Positions 34,211-41,980 of a stretch of 64,000 bases of DNA are shown piece by piece. The stretch covers positions 215,827 through 279,826 of the forward strand of contig NZ_BDUC01000004.1 of assembly GCF_002218085.1 (NCBI RefSeq). Reading direction: 5' to 3'. Numbering within the stretch: the stretch's first letter is position 1; each line of letters begins with the position of its first letter. A program made the translations under genes and the position numbers. The notes beneath the pieces were generated by a model. That model was not told where the DNA came from, did no database searches, and was given only the letters and a program-made list of their open reading frames with translations. The stretch comes from Tolypothrix sp. NIES-4075 (GTDB lineage: Bacteria > Cyanobacteriota > Cyanobacteriia > Cyanobacteriales > Nostocaceae).

Positions 34211-34564
34211 TTAACCAAAAGTTGAGCCATTCCAGCCCCACATATAACCTTTAGCATCCGCAAACTCAATATAAGTGCGATTTTTCGGTACACCTAACGC
34301 AGAGTTAATCTCTTGGCAAAAGTCCTGACTCATAGCTTGAGTTTGCTCTGATTTCATTGTACCGACGCTCTTAATTTCAATGTAGCAAACTGGGTCTGTA
34401 CTGCCAGCAAAGGTCATGGGGATTTCACTTTCAAAAGCTGTCATGATATAAGATTCTGGTTTGCCTGTATGCTTGGCTAACTTAGCTGATAAACTTTTGA
34501 GCATTGCTTCAACTTCAGCTTTTGCGGGCGCAGATACAGAAGTTTGTACTTTAATTAAAGGCAT
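34211..34564 (-). CDS. Phenylpyruvate tautomerase / MIF-like protein
   Basis: Small tautomerase-superfamily protein of the MIF branch. The N-terminus 'MPLIKVQTSV' gives the catalytic Pro after Met removal. The Lys region near 'AKHTGKPESYIMTAFE' and the end 'KNRTYIEFADAKGYMWGWNGSTF' are family signatures. Length is 117. Start 34564 is chosen over an upstream Met two codons earlier because Pro must follow the initiator. The biological role in cyanobacteria is not established. Confidence 0.9.
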   Translation of the reverse strand: MPLIKVQTSVSAPAKAEVEAMLKSLSAKLAKHTGKPESYIMTAFESEIPMTFAGSTDPVCYIEIKSVGTMKSEQTQAMSQDFCQEINSALGVPKNRTYIEFADAKGYMWGWNGSTFG

Positions 34565-34668
34565 AATCAAATTTGTTGGTTGTTAGTGGTTAGTTGTTGG
34601 TGATTGGCTGGAGCGTTGGAGCGTGGTTGCTCGTTGTTAAAAATACTACTCTCCCCCTCCCCCCGTCC

Positions 34669-35505
34669 TCACGGCAAAGACGAGCGAAACAGATGATTGT
34701 GTTTGGGATGATATAAATGCGATCGCAAAGTGACTCTTTCGGAGTATCGCGTTCCCACACTTTCCGAAAGTGCAGGACTAATTACGTATAATGTTGTACG
34801 AATCAGATTTTCCTCGATGGTACAATCTGCCATTTTGTCAAGGGGAACAACCATAATTTTTTCATCTTGCCAGCCGATTCGATAGCAAATTGCTACTAGC
34901 GTATCATCTGGGTAGTGTTCTAGTAGTTTGGCTTGGGAAGACGCGACGTGACGGGCACTTAGATACAGACAAAGGCTAGCTTGATGTTGTGCGAGACTGG
35001 CTAATTCTTCTGTTGGGGGGACTTGTGTACGCCCGCTGATGCGGGTGAGGATGATGGTTTGGACTAAGCCAGGAATAGTTAACTCAACTTTAAGTTTAGC
35101 GGCAGCGGCTTGAAAAGCGCTGATACCTGGTATAACTTCAAAGGGAATATCTGACGAAGCCAAAAGCTGCATTTGTTCGTGGATGGCACTATAGAGACTC
35201 GGATCGCCAGAATGAAGACGAACGACAGATTTATGCGATCGCACTCGTTCTATCATTATTGGCAAAATCTCTTCTAAAGTCTTATTCGCGGTTTGAATAA
35301 TCTCCGCATCTTGGCGGCAAAGTTCTAAAATCTCTTCCGGGACTAAAGAATCTGCAAATAAAATCACATCAGCACGGTTCAGCAGTTTCTGCGCCTTTAC
35401 CGTTAGTAAATCAGGATCGCCAGGACCTGCTCCCACAATATACACTGCTGGTAACAACAAATGACTATACTCTTTGTTACTTAAACTTTCAGTACAATTA
35501 TTCAT
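34669..35505 (-). CDS. cobM: Precorrin-4 C11-methyltransferase
   Basis: SAM-dependent methyltransferase of corrin-ring (cobalamin) synthesis, adding a methyl at C-11. 'VYIVGAGPGDPDLLTVKAQKLL' (about 22-42) is the SAM-binding start of the tetrapyrrole methylase fold; 'VRLHSGDPSLYSA' and 'FEVIPGISAFQAAAA' follow. The length of 278 fits. CobM and anaerobic-type CbiF share this architecture. A terminal 'HNHLFRSSLP' region is an extra tail. No other cobalamin gene lies nearby. Confidence 0.88.
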   Translation of the reverse strand: MNNCTESLSNKEYSHLLLPAVYIVGAGPGDPDLLTVKAQKLLNRADVILFADSLVPEEILELCRQDAEIIQTANKTLEEILPIMIERVRSHKSVVRLHSGDPSLYSAIHEQMQLLASSDIPFEVIPGISAFQAAAAKLKVELTIPGLVQTIILTRISGRTQVPPTEELASLAQHQASLCLYLSARHVASSQAKLLEHYPDDTLVAICYRIGWQDEKIMVVPLDKMADCTIEENLIRTTLYVISPALSESVGTRYSERVTLRSHLYHPKHNHLFRSSLP

Positions 35506-35559
35506 AAAGAAGCAGACGAGAATTACGCAAAAAATTTTTTTTGGGCATTTTTTCAGTAT

Positions 35560-35655
35560 CCTTCCGGATAAATACTCTTTGCCTAGTAGAGATGAATGGT
35601 AGATGCACCCTGGTTAAGCCCTAGAGAAAACTCTGGGGCATTTTTTATTTTTGTT
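35560..35655 (+). ncRNA. Candidate small RNA with intrinsic terminator
   Basis: In a spacer where both flanking genes are on the minus strand, the plus strand carries a textbook terminator: GCCCTAGAG-AAAA-CTCTGGGGC (9-bp stem with one G-U, 35618-35639) followed by ATTTTTTATTTTT. No plus-strand ORF precedes it, so it would end a short RNA of about 60-90 nt. The 5' end is a guess. Confidence 0.45.
35618..35652 (+). terminator. Intrinsic terminator on the plus strand between cobM and lgt
   Basis: 9-bp stem, AAAA loop, then a T-rich tail at 35641-35652. It faces away from both neighbouring genes' direction. Confidence 0.75.
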
Positions 35656-35705
35656 AGTAGTTAGTGGAATTTGGATAGTGGGAGCGTTGTTAACAGCCAG
35701 TCCCC

Positions 35706-36581
35706 CTATCTCCCCATCTCCTGATCTCCATTGGAGGGGGAAACTACATCAGGTAAAGGGCGTTTAGCTAAGTAAAGCCAAGCTAGACCAGCTAATCCTA
35801 AGAGAATTCCGGTTAAACTTACCAATTGTGCGATTCTTAGTGGTCCGAGCATCAAGCTATCAGTCCTTAGACCTTCAATCCAAAAGCGTCCTAAGCTATA
35901 AGCTACCCAGTAAACCATAAACAAAGTACCCATTTTTAGGCGTGGTTGCGATCGCAAACTCCGAAAAAACAAAGTTATCAGCAAAGCGAAAACCATTAAA
36001 TCCCACAGAGATTCGTAAAGAAAGGTGGGATGGAAATACTCAAAGCTAGCCAACTCTGGAGGACGGCGTTCTGGCGGAATGTATAGCTTCCAAGGTAAAT
36101 TGGTAGGACCGCCAAAAGCTTCAGAGTTAAAGAAATTGCCCCAACGCCCGATCGCTTGTCCTAAAATCAGCGATGGTGCTACTAAATCTGCTAATTGCCA
36201 AAAAGAAACTTGCTTGAGTTTGGCAAAAATTAACGCCGCTATAACCCCACCAATAATTGCACCATGAATCGCAATACCTCCTTGCCAGATGGCAATAATG
36301 CGTTCTGGGTGCTGGACATATTCTGCCCACTGAAACAAAACGTAATATATCCGGGCGGCGGGAATTGCTCCAATTACCAGCCAAATTGACAAATCACTCA
36401 GCAATTCTGGATTAACATTACGGCGCTTTGCCAAATACTGAGAGAGGCTAACGCCAATAAGCACGGCTGAGGCAATCAATAAGCCATACCAGCGGATAGT
36501 TAAAAATCCGATTTTAAACAAAATCGGTCCTGGAGAAGTAAATTGAAACGCCAAGGGCAAGGCGGAAAAATCCAGTGCCAT
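35706..36581 (-). CDS. lgt: Prolipoprotein diacylglyceryl transferase
   Basis: Inner-membrane enzyme that transfers diacylglyceryl from phosphatidylglycerol to the lipobox Cys of lipoproteins such as the cyclophilin and binding protein in this window. The Lgt signature 'GQAIGRWGNFFNSEAFG' lies near residue 140. 'IRWYGLLIASAVLIG', 'HGAIIGG' and the 'HPTFLYESLWDL' segment are other conserved blocks. About seven membrane segments are visible. Length 291. Confidence 0.95.
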   Translation of the reverse strand: MALDFSALPLAFQFTSPGPILFKIGFLTIRWYGLLIASAVLIGVSLSQYLAKRRNVNPELLSDLSIWLVIGAIPAARIYYVLFQWAEYVQHPERIIAIWQGGIAIHGAIIGGVIAALIFAKLKQVSFWQLADLVAPSLILGQAIGRWGNFFNSEAFGGPTNLPWKLYIPPERRPPELASFEYFHPTFLYESLWDLMVFALLITLFFRSLRSQPRLKMGTLFMVYWVAYSLGRFWIEGLRTDSLMLGPLRIAQLVSLTGILLGLAGLAWLYLAKRPLPDVVSPSNGDQEMGR

Positions 36582-36795
36582 GCAAAAGTACCTAAAAAAT
36601 GATAATAATCAGTGTGTGCAGATTCAGGTTAGGCAAGAGTTTCATCTGCCTGAGTTAACTAAAGAATATATTTTTCCTGAGTCTATCCCTCAGTGGATGA
36701 GCATTTATATACCGGAGGTTGACGTAACATACAAGCATTCTGGTCTCATCCATAGGATTGATTTTAAGTCGCTTTGGGTTGAGAACAAAGGATAG
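36580..36795 (+). CDS. Doubtful 71-codon ORF divergent from lgt
   Basis: Starts at ATG 36580, overlapping the lgt start codon on the other strand, and encodes 'MQKYLKNDNNQCVQIQVRQE…'. Composition is protein-like (mixed charged and aromatic residues), but no family is recognised and there is no RBS. It may be a remnant or a real small protein. Confidence 0.25.
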   Translation: MQKYLKNDNNQCVQIQVRQEFHLPELTKEYIFPESIPQWMSIYIPEVDVTYKHSGLIHRIDFKSLWVENKG

Positions 36796-37005
36796 ACAAT
36801 TCATGAAAGCAAAACTAAGTTTGATTTTGCCCTGGCGCTTGAAGTTTAATGTCGGGTTTGGGATATTTATTGTTTCATCAGACTTCTAGTCTAAGGGTCT
36901 AAGGCGCAAAATTATCACCTTTATTTCTAAAGTAAAATAGCAGTTCGCGATCTATCAATCGAGTTTCGATATAATCACCTAAACAACTGTGAGGCATCTA
37001 AAATT
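36796..37005. other. Intergenic region before coaD
   Basis: AT-rich spacer. 'GAGG' at 36990-36993 is a plausible ribosome binding site for GTG 37006. No other structure noted. Confidence 0.45.
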
Positions 37006-37572
37006 GTGATTGCCATTTATCCAGGTAGTTTCGACCCCATTACCTTAGGACACCTTGATTTGATCCAACGTGGTAGTCGGTTGTTTGAGAAGGTGATTGT
37101 GGCTGTGCTGCGTAACCCGAACAAAACGCCACTGTTTAGCGTGCAACAACGCCAAGAACAGATTCGTCTTTCAACAGCACATCTACCTAATGTAGAAGTA
37201 GACAGCTTTGGTGGTCTAACCGTCAATTATGCCCAAATGCAACAAGCACAAGTTTTGTTACGGGGTTTACGGGCGGTTTCGGACTTTGAAGTAGAGCTAC
37301 AAATGGCGCATACTAATAAAACCCTTTCTACTCAAATAGAAACTGTTTTTCTGGCTACGTCCAACGAGTATAGTTTTTTAAGTAGTAGTGTAGTAAAAGA
37401 GATTGCAAGGTTTGGTGGCTCTATCGATCATCTTGTTCCCCCGCACGTCGCTCTAGATATATACCAATGCTACGCTCACCAACAGACAGTATCGAACCCA
37501 ATCAAAACGGAAGCAACCCAGAACCTCAGGAGTTTGCCGACCCAAACTCCTATGGAGACGTTTCCGGAATAG
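37006..37572 (+). CDS. coaD: Phosphopantetheine adenylyltransferase
   Basis: Fourth step of coenzyme A synthesis (4'-phosphopantetheine + ATP to dephospho-CoA). Hallmarks: 'AIYPGSFDPITLGHLDLI' (T/HxGH-type nucleotide site, about 3-20), 'VLLRGLRAVSDFEVELQMA' and 'EYSFLSSSVVKEIARFGG'. Starts at GTG 37006. The family usually ends near residue 160; here about 28 extra residues ('QQTVSNPIKTEATQNLRSLP'…) lie in the 106-bp segment that also encodes the start of the next gene. Confidence 0.95.
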   Translation: MIAIYPGSFDPITLGHLDLIQRGSRLFEKVIVAVLRNPNKTPLFSVQQRQEQIRLSTAHLPNVEVDSFGGLTVNYAQMQQAQVLLRGLRAVSDFEVELQMAHTNKTLSTQIETVFLATSNEYSFLSSSVVKEIARFGGSIDHLVPPHVALDIYQCYAHQQTVSNPIKTEATQNLRSLPTQTPMETFPE

Positions 37573-38159
37573 GAAATGTAGAAATTCAGCAGGAACTCAA
37601 CCGCTTAGAGGAAATGATTCTTTCTAGTTTCCACATTCCCTTGACGCGACGCACGTTAGTGGATGAAGAAAAGCTGCTGGATCAGCTTGATTTTATTCGA
37701 GTTTCTTTGCCATCTGTTTTTCAAGAAGCTGCCGCGATTATCGAACAGAAGCAGGAAATTCTTCTGGAAGCAGAAGAGTATGGACAGCAAGTTGTAGAGG
37801 CAGCGCAAGCCAAAAGAGCGCAAATTCTAGCTGAAAGCGACATTATCCGACAAGCAGAAAGAGAAGCGCAGATGCTGCGGCAACAAGTGCAGCAAGAATG
37901 TGATGCGATGATGGAAGACACGCTTACAGAAATTGAGCGCAAGCGACGTGCTTGTCAGCAAGAGTTAGAGGAAATTCGCCAAATCGCGATCGCTCAAGCT
38001 CAAGAAATTGAAAATGGCGCCGATACTTATGCTGATAGCGTTCTGGAAAATATCGAGCAAAACCTGAGCGATATGTTGCGAGTTATCCGCAACGGACGCG
38101 AACAACTGTATCCAGATACCCCACCACATAACAATTCATCTCCTGGTAAGAAGAAGTAA
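37467..38159 (+). CDS. Coiled-coil protein of the cyanobacterial DivIVA/AtpF-like family
   Basis: Conserved cyanobacterial protein often labelled DivIVA-like or 'ATP synthase subunit B-like'; function not established. An Asn/Pro-rich N-terminus (about 1-45) is followed by 'LNRLEEMILSSFHIPLTRRTLVDEEKLLDQLDFIRVSLP'-type sequence, then a long Glu/Gln/Ala coiled coil (about 90-205) with no membrane segment. It overlaps coaD by 106 bp in a different frame; ATG 37467 is the only start giving the family N-terminus 'MLRS'. The overlap implies translational coupling with coaD. Confidence 0.8.
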   Translation: MLRSPTDSIEPNQNGSNPEPQEFADPNSYGDVSGIGNVEIQQELNRLEEMILSSFHIPLTRRTLVDEEKLLDQLDFIRVSLPSVFQEAAAIIEQKQEILLEAEEYGQQVVEAAQAKRAQILAESDIIRQAEREAQMLRQQVQQECDAMMEDTLTEIERKRRACQQELEEIRQIAIAQAQEIENGADTYADSVLENIEQNLSDMLRVIRNGREQLYPDTPPHNNSSPGKKK

Positions 38160-38228
38160 ACGATTAAGTTAATAAAATTATTTAGTTTTATACCACAATT
38201 AGCTTGAATTAAACAGGATTATTCATAA

Positions 38229-38552
38229 ATGTTTACTTTAGCCCAAGTTAATATTGGCTTAAATATAGCTGCCTTACTAGGAATTATTCATGTTTTACTG
38301 GGTACAATTTACTTAATTTTAATGGTATTTTTTCTAGTTAAAAGAGCAACTAGATTGACTAATTGGGCTTTATCACTTTATATCATCCAGGCAATATTTA
38401 TACCAGTTTTGATGTTTTTATCTGGGGTAATTTTGATTTTTCAAGGTTGGCGGTTAGATCCAATTCTTCAGTTTGGGCAATTTTTGTCATTTTTAATAAT
38501 TATTTATTTCTGTATTAAAGATATTGTAATTAACGTTTATAGAAATAGATAA
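38229..38552 (+). CDS. Small membrane protein with Ycf66-type motif
   Basis: 107 residues with three or four hydrophobic segments. The stretch 'FQGWRLDPILQFGQFL' (about 71-86) is the hallmark of the Ycf66 family, found in plastid genomes and cyanobacteria. The function is unknown. The N-terminal half 'VNIGLNIAALLGIIHVLLGTI' agrees with the family start 'VN.GLN.A..LGI'. It follows the coiled-coil gene by 69 bp. Confidence 0.7.
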   Translation: MFTLAQVNIGLNIAALLGIIHVLLGTIYLILMVFFLVKRATRLTNWALSLYIIQAIFIPVLMFLSGVILIFQGWRLDPILQFGQFLSFLIIIYFCIKDIVINVYRNR

Positions 38553-38560
38553 TATCACCC

Positions 38561-38589
38561 GTAGAGACGTTTTGCTGGAACGTCTCTAC
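38561..38589. repeat. GTAGAGACG-type palindrome after the Ycf66-type gene
   Basis: GTAGAGACGTTTTGCTGG then AACGTCTCTAC, 9 nt after the Ycf66-type stop codon. Confidence 0.8.
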
Positions 38590-38606
38590 AATTTTGCGCG
38601 AAGCTT

Positions 38607-38664
38607 TTAAAGAGTGTAACTAAAATCTTCAACCAACATCCCAGGAACTATTAAATTTTCTACG
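38607..38664 (-). pseudogene. Duplicated 3' fragment of the tldE gene
   Basis: The minus strand reads 'ENLIVPGMLVEDFSYTL' then stop, against 'GGSMVPGMLVEDFTYTL' at the true gene end 431 bp away. The fragment is cut off by a stop codon upstream. It marks a local duplication or gene-end replacement. Confidence 0.75.
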
Positions 38665-39037
38665 TTTCATAAAACTGATAATTATCTGGATGAACATGAT
38701 TTTATCAAATTATGTTTTATAGAACTCCACCTGCTTAAAATACCAAAGTATAATTAGCATAAGTAGGCTGTTTTATCCTAAGTGGCGTGATAGATACAGC
38801 CATTGATAAATTCAGAGGCAACTCTTAACAGGGAATAGGGAACTCTTAAACCCATGTTTAAAAACGATTTGCTTGAAATAATGATGCTGTTTTTTTCGTT
38901 GCACTCTCCCTCAAAAAACATCTTTTTTTTTGACGCTCGCTTTAAACTCAGAACTAAAGTTTCTTATCTGTTTCCTGTTCCCTCTTCCCTCTTCCCTTCT
39001 TTTAGTAAATTATGTCTGGTTTGTAGGCGTGAAACAA

Positions 39038-40384
39038 TTAAAGGGTATAAGTGAAATCTTCAACCAACATCCCAGGAACCATACTACCTCCGAGTTGACG
39101 ACTTTCGTATGTTCCGACTTCGGGAATGAATTCTTGAAAATTCGTGAAGTCTATCAAATTTTCTCCCCAAAAGCGATAGAGACTGTCATCAAAACGCAGA
39201 TTTTCAATAGGGGCGATGATTTCTCCCTTTTCCACCCAAAAACAAGCATAGCGAGTCATACCTGTGATTCTACCAGTTGGGCGATCGCTCCAATTCAAGT
39301 AATGTAAATTAGATACATATAACCCTGTATCTAAACTTGGCAAAATCTGCTCAAATGCTAAATTTCCCACACTTACTTCTGGCGCACGTAATGACTCATT
39401 TCCATTCGCACCATTTGCATTTTTATCATATTCCTTTGCCGTGCGAGAATTCACCAAGGTATTTACTAACATACCTTTTTCAATTATCGGAATTTCTGGC
39501 GCTGCCATTTCTCCCCATTCATTAAATCGCGGCACTAACCCGCGTTGAAAGTTTTCTTTCAAATTAAATAATCGAGAAAGTTGCTTTTCTTGACGCGATA
39601 TCGCAGCCAAAGCACTATTTCCTTGTTGAATATCAGCTTCGCTGACACCACCCCAAGAAAGCATCATTAATAAATCAGAAACAGCCGACGGTGCAAAATA
39701 AGTTTTGTAATTTCCTCGTGGCAATTCTTTCGGCGAATGTGAAAGCAGTTCTATTTGCCTTTTCGCTTCGCTGATTTTCGCTGTATAAGCAGTTGAATCC
39801 CAATCACTTCCGGCAAAAGTGCCTTTTACAGCTTGTCCCGAAGTCGTAAAAATAGAATAATCTAAGGTAAAAGTATCGGTTGCAAATAAATGTTTTTGAC
39901 CGCTAGAATCACCGTAACCTTGAATTACCGAACCCCCAGCATATATCCCAGCAAAATCTAATTCGGCAACTTGTTCCAGTACGGTTGGTACTACCGCTTC
40001 TGCCGCCAACAATTTCCCAGAATGTATTTCCCTACTCGTATTTGTTCCGGATGGCAATACGAGATACGGATCTAAAGGTAAATAAGGCAATTCTTCCCTG
40101 AGTTCTTTGAAAGCGTTGTATGCTGCTTGCCAATCTATTTCCCAATTCCCAGTAAAGGGAAATTGTCGAAAACTGTTGCATTTATCTTGCATCAAATTCA
40201 GTTCGATCCAACCATCAGCAACACAACCAGTTTGCCGCACTTTGGCTTGATTGAATCGCGTAAATTGACTGCGTTCGCTGTGTAGTTTTATCGTGAAGTG
40301 TTCGCTATCTGTTTTTTTATTTAGCAGAGTTTCAATTAATCGATTAAAGCTAATTTCTAAACTTGATAATTCGTCAATTTTCAT
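39038..40384 (-). CDS. tldE: TldE/PmbA-type metallopeptidase subunit
   Basis: Partner of TldD in the TldD/TldE (PmbA) peptidase, which degrades unfolded peptides and matures some modified peptides. This subunit lacks the HExxxH motif. Features: 'SERSQFTRFNQAKVRQTG' in the N-terminal half, then 'GIYAGGSVIQGYGDSSGQKHLF', 'LPRGNYKTYFAPSAVSDLL' and the end 'RQLGGSMVPGMLVEDFTYTL'. Start 40384 (MKIDELSS) is chosen because in-frame codons upstream are read from an intergenic G-rich repeat. tldD lies immediately upstream, so the pair is probably one transcript. Confidence 0.9.
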   Translation of the reverse strand: MKIDELSSLEISFNRLIETLLNKKTDSEHFTIKLHSERSQFTRFNQAKVRQTGCVADGWIELNLMQDKCNSFRQFPFTGNWEIDWQAAYNAFKELREELPYLPLDPYLVLPSGTNTSREIHSGKLLAAEAVVPTVLEQVAELDFAGIYAGGSVIQGYGDSSGQKHLFATDTFTLDYSIFTTSGQAVKGTFAGSDWDSTAYTAKISEAKRQIELLSHSPKELPRGNYKTYFAPSAVSDLLMMLSWGGVSEADIQQGNSALAAISRQEKQLSRLFNLKENFQRGLVPRFNEWGEMAAPEIPIIEKGMLVNTLVNSRTAKEYDKNANGANGNESLRAPEVSVGNLAFEQILPSLDTGLYVSNLHYLNWSDRPTGRITGMTRYACFWVEKGEIIAPIENLRFDDSLYRFWGENLIDFTNFQEFIPEVGTYESRQLGGSMVPGMLVEDFTYTL

Positions 40385-40439
40385 CGTTTCCTTGTCCCCT
40401 TGTCTTTTTGTCCCCTTGTCCCCCCATCCCCCCATCTTT
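40385..40439. repeat. C-rich repeat between tldD and tldE
   Basis: CCTTGTCCCC / CCATCCCCCCATC units on the plus strand fill the whole gap. On the minus strand the tldE frame stays open through them, which artificially lengthens the ORF. Confidence 0.7.
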
Positions 40440-41879
40440 CTAGGCGCCACCGCCGAAGACTTCGACGTTAGCAAATAGACAAATGGGTGAACCATGTCCT
40501 ACGGAAATCGCTTGATTTGGTTCTCCTTTGCCACAGTAAGCTGTGCCGTACATTTGCCAGTTAGAAGAGTTTCCGACTTTGATTAAGCTGTGCCAAAATT
40601 CGGGTGTGGTGGCTCGATAGTTGGGATTGCGGAGGGTTTTGGTGAGTTTGCCGTTTTCGATTAATTTGGCGTACTCGCAGCCAAACTGAAATTTATAACG
40701 TTGGTCATCAATTGACCAAGAACGGTTAGATTCCATGTAAACGCCGTGTTCTATGTCGGCGATGATTTCGTCAAAGCTGGCGTTTCCTGGCTCTAAATTC
40801 AAGTTTGCCATGCGATCGATTGCTGGTCGATTCCAAGAAGAAGCACGCGCACACGCAACTCCTGGCACATCAGCTCTAGCTTGGCTTTCTAAACTGCCTA
40901 CACCGCGCTGAAGTACGCCTTGTTTAATTAAGTACTCTCGTGTTGCCACTGCCCCAGTATCATCAAAGTTATAGCTGGCAAACTCTCCGGGTACGGTGGG
41001 ATCGAAGGTGATGTTCATTAACTCAGAACCGTATACTAAGTTCCCAAAATCACTTTTGCTGACAAAGCTGCCGCCGGCGTAGTTGCGCTCATCTCCCAAA
41101 ATGCGATCGATTTCTAGAGGATGTCCGACACTTTCATGAATTTGTAGCATCATTTGGTCGGGTGCTAAAACTAAGTTGGTGCGCGTGGACGGGCATTCGT
41201 CCGCTGTCAATAGTTCTACTGCCTGTTCGCCAATTCGCTGCACCCGTTGCCATAATTCTTCTTCTCTTAACAGTTCCATGCCACCTTGGTAACAGTGTGC
41301 TTGCCAGCCGTTGTTACTGCGCTGCTGCACGATCGCTCCATCTTGTGCCGTAGCTCCGTAATGAGTGCCTAATGACAAGATTTTTTGATACACCTCTGAG
41401 CCGTTACTGCTGACAAACCACGTTTCTTTTTCGGTGGTGGTGGTGGTTGCCGTGGTTTGAACGATTTTATCGTCAACTTTTAAAGTTTTGCAAATGCGGA
41501 TGAGTATATCATTTATTTCTCTGGGACTCAGTGCATCTAACGGTTTAAGAAATGGAGAAATATATTCACCAACCACTTTCGGGCGTTCTTTCGCACTGAA
41601 GGGATATATCCACCATTCACTGGCGGCTAGTGCCTGTTTATATGCTTTTTCCGCAGCAGCTTGCAAGCTGGCAAGATTCAGGGAATTGGTAGCAGCGTAA
41701 CCGAGACAACCATTAACCAAAACTTCCAGCATCACTCCGATAGTAGAGGATTTGCCGTTTGTTTGCGGTAAGGCATCTCGAACATAACAATTATAGTTGT
41801 TTTCCTTTACGGCTCTAATACCAATCCAATCAGCCGGGATGTTTAGAGAAGCGATGATGTTGGTTAATTCAGACCACAT
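40440..41879 (-). CDS. tldD: TldD-type metallopeptidase
   Basis: Catalytic subunit of the TldD/TldE peptidase. The zinc-binding HExxxH is visible in 'LQIHESVGHPLEIDRIL' (about 240). 'GERNYAGGSFVS'-like sequence ('LGDERNYAGGSF') and 'ACARASSWNRPAIDRM' follow, and the C-terminus is 'GHGSPICLFANVEVFGGGA'. Start 41879 (MWSELTN) is chosen because the upstream open frame comes from an ATTGGTA heptanucleotide array. The TldD–TldE order is tail to head with a 55-bp gap. Confidence 0.9.
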   Translation of the reverse strand: MWSELTNIIASLNIPADWIGIRAVKENNYNCYVRDALPQTNGKSSTIGVMLEVLVNGCLGYAATNSLNLASLQAAAEKAYKQALAASEWWIYPFSAKERPKVVGEYISPFLKPLDALSPREINDILIRICKTLKVDDKIVQTTATTTTTEKETWFVSSNGSEVYQKILSLGTHYGATAQDGAIVQQRSNNGWQAHCYQGGMELLREEELWQRVQRIGEQAVELLTADECPSTRTNLVLAPDQMMLQIHESVGHPLEIDRILGDERNYAGGSFVSKSDFGNLVYGSELMNITFDPTVPGEFASYNFDDTGAVATREYLIKQGVLQRGVGSLESQARADVPGVACARASSWNRPAIDRMANLNLEPGNASFDEIIADIEHGVYMESNRSWSIDDQRYKFQFGCEYAKLIENGKLTKTLRNPNYRATTPEFWHSLIKVGNSSNWQMYGTAYCGKGEPNQAISVGHGSPICLFANVEVFGGGA

Positions 41880-41885
41880 AATTAA

Positions 41886-41975
41886 AGTTGGTAATTGGGG
41901 AAGGGGTAATTGGTAATTGGTAATTGGTAATTGGTAATGATTCCCCATTACCCATTTCCCATTACCCATTACCAG
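41886..41975. repeat. Heptanucleotide array TAATTGG / CCCATTA between tldD and cysS
   Basis: Period-7 units (TAATTGG, then CCCATTA) just upstream of tldD. A member of the same size class as the arrays at 45775, 46048 and 57066. Confidence 0.85.
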
Positions 41976-41980
41976 TTTTC

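Larger units (their letters stand above)
38553..39037. other. Intergenic region after the Ycf66-type gene
   Basis: Contains a GTAGAGACG palindrome (38561-38589), a duplicated tldE 3' fragment (38607-38664), AT-rich sequence and a C/T-rich repeat (CCCTCTTCCCTCTTCCC) near 38977. ORFs here have only repeat composition. Confidence 0.6.

Noticed and set aside
35560..35655. Cobalamin riboswitch in front of cobM
   Set aside because: Neither the B12 box nor the conserved core is present, and the terminator faces the wrong strand.
38854..39307. Open frames reading through the C/T-rich repeat and into antisense tldE
   Set aside because: Repeat-derived and antisense to a solid gene.
40440..40495. Extended tldE N-terminus beginning MVHPFVYLL
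   Set aside because: It runs through a G-rich repeat and overlaps tldD; the family start is 40384.
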